Assembly (NCBI GenBank): GCA_014381035.1
Contig: JACMIS010000593.1
Span: 1-6,039, forward strand
Reading direction: 5' to 3'
DNA length: 6,039 nt
DNA from: Armatimonadota bacterium
GTDB taxonomy: Bacteria; Armatimonadota; Armatimonadia; Armatimonadales; Armatimonadaceae
The notes under the pieces are model-generated. The model did no database searches. It was not told where the DNA came from and saw only the letters and a program-made list of their open reading frames with translations. Position numbers and translations under genes: made by a program. Below are positions 5,457 to 6,039 of this stretch, piece after piece (the stretch's first letter is position 1; the number at the start of each line of letters is the position of its first letter).

Positions 5457-5510
5457 TCGCCGTGCGCGCCGGAGATCGTGCCATATCGGTTCCCCGGCGA
5501 ACGCAGGTAA
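5457..5510 (+). pseudogene. 3' remnant of a gene 1 homologue
   Basis: In frame with TAA 5508-5510 it encodes PEIVPYRFPGERR, against PEIVPYKFPGERQ at the end of gene 1. Three of the codon differences are silent and the residue changes are Lys to Arg and Gln to Arg. Upstream of it the sequence becomes Rhs unit E, so only the last 13-18 codons of this second copy survive. Confidence 0.75.
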
Positions 5511-5579
5511 GCAGCGTTAGCTCGGTGGACTTTCCCCGCGAAAAGACTCGCGCATTTCCATCAGGAGTGTGCCGAGCCG
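5457..5579. repeat. Right copy of the direct repeat flanking the Rhs array
   Basis: This matches 259-390 in the same orientation. It holds the remnant of the gene 1 tail, the identical six-base spacer gcagcg (5511-5516) and the 3' end of the complete NADAR gene. In this copy the NADAR side is intact and the gene 1 side is truncated, the reverse of the left copy. Confidence 0.88.
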
Positions 5580-5972
5580 ATTCTTGCCGGTGCCTTCCGT
5601 GCCGCAACCCCAGTAATAATCGCCGCTTGTTTTTTCGACGATCTCTTCGTTTCCGGTAGCGAGTAGCAAGGCGTGCAACTCCGCATGCGTTTCGAACTTC
5701 GCGCGAATCGCGCGGCGCATGACATCGTCCTTGACCGCGTCCCAGTCTTCGCGTAGCGGTCGGTGTCGCTCGCGCCCGATCTCGGCGCAACGCATCGGCT
5801 TGGTAGCCTTTAATACCGCCTCGAAATCGTCCGGCGAATGCGCGAATTTTTGCGCCTGGAAGTAATGCTCGCTGGTAGGAAAATACCGCGCGTCGAGGGT
5901 GAACCCATGCGGCGAAAAATTTGAGAAAACGCCGTATGGCTTCTCGGTTTGCAGGTAGAAATAGATCGCCAT
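5517..5972 (-). CDS. NADAR-family (YbiA-like) N-glycosidase
   Basis: This encodes 151 residues, close to the usual length of the family (E. coli YbiA is about 160). Visible family features are EKPYGVFSNF (10-19), the TSEHYFQAQKF motif with conserved Glu35 (33-43), and the C-terminal WGCGTEGTGKNRLGTLLMEMRE block. Family members hydrolyse N-glycosidic bonds: YbiA acts on riboflavin-pathway intermediates, and other NADAR proteins remove ADP-ribose from guanine. Which substrate applies here cannot be told. The ATG at 5972 is chosen over an upstream TTG (6014) because family homology starts there and an AAGGA lies twelve bases upstream. It is a cytosolic enzyme. No DarT-like toxin or riboflavin gene is in the window. 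Its last codons are duplicated in the remnant at 328-390. Confidence 0.88.
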   Translation of the reverse strand: MAIYFYLQTEKPYGVFSNFSPHGFTLDARYFPTSEHYFQAQKFAHSPDDFEAVLKATKPMRCAEIGRERHRPLREDWDAVKDDVMRRAIRAKFETHAELHALLLATGNEEIVEKTSGDYYWGCGTEGTGKNRLGTLLMEMRESFRGESPPS

Positions 5973-5976
5973 CGTA

Positions 5977-5997
5977 TACGTGTGTCCTTGACACGTA
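5977..5997 (-). promoter_or_regulatory. Hairpin with the NADAR ribosome binding site in its loop
   Basis: TACGTGT (5977-5983) and ACACGTA (5991-5997) are perfect 7-bp arms. Their 7-base loop holds the minus-strand AAGGA (5985-5989), the only good ribosome binding site before the NADAR ATG at 5972. The palindrome could be a protein operator or an RNA hairpin affecting translation, or chance. Confidence 0.35.
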
Positions 5998-6039
5998 CTA
6001 TATCGCACTGCCAACCCGCTTCGCTAAAGTGTTAAGGTC

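Noticed and set aside
259..5579. The flanking repeats as a transposon target-site duplication
   Set aside because: About 125 bp is far too long for known transposon duplications, and the copies have diverged mostly at silent coding positions.
5517..5972. NADAR as the antitoxin of a DarT-type DNA ADP-ribosylation system
   Set aside because: No DarT-like toxin gene is seen beside it; the neighbours are Rhs remnants, so the role cannot be assigned.
5149..5994. Long minus-strand frame (281 codons) overlapping the NADAR gene and unit E
   Set aside because: It is a shifted frame over the NADAR gene and the antisense of Rhs DNA; the Arg-rich product has no recognisable features, while NADAR is well supported in its own frame.

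Overview
The window reads as bacterial accessory DNA from an organism of moderately high GC. I cannot assign the taxon firmly. The Rhs wording (a GGQWGYYTDAETGLQL stretch followed by RYYDPATGRW and a DPIGYAGG-type end) is the kind seen in large environmental genomes such as Armatimonadota and the Planctomycetota/Verrucomicrobia groups, but that is a weak inference. No tRNA, rRNA, CRISPR array or transposase gene was found.

Layout. Positions 1-321 are the 3' end of an unrecognised gene that enters from the left. It converges on a 63-bp remnant of the 3' end of a NADAR-family gene (328-390, minus strand). From about 396 to 5456 lies an array of broken Rhs/YD-repeat units and their cargo. Unit A is an Rhs core fragment with a toxin-like tip (432-1277), followed by two stacked inverted repeats and an unrecognised helical protein (1441-1956). 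Unit C is a tip-less Rhs fragment (1963-2183) running into a small acidic protein (2225-2563). A 120-bp palindromic element (2574-2693) precedes unit D, the longest Rhs unit (2793-4505). Its tip has a His...Cys arrangement like circularly permuted papain/NlpC enzymes, and it is followed by a hairpin and a membrane-anchored ankyrin protein (4702-5163). Unit E is a frameshifted, tip-less Rhs fragment (5226-5456). After it, the tail of the first gene reappears (5457-5510) and runs into a complete minus-strand NADAR gene (5517-5972).

How it fits together. The array looks like a store of displaced Rhs C-terminal (toxin tip) modules and candidate immunity genes. Units A and E begin at the same point of the Rhs core, which also exists in unit D, so they could exchange tips by homologous recombination. 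The whole 5-kb array sits between two diverged copies of one short junction: convergent ends of gene 1 and NADAR, with stop codons six bases apart. Differences between the copies fall mostly at silent or conservative codon positions. Both copies were therefore probably once parts of functional genes, and the array probably arrived by recombination between related but diverged loci rather than by simple target-site duplication.

Toxin and immunity roles are inferred from position and architecture. No tip or putative immunity protein here was matched to a named family with certainty.
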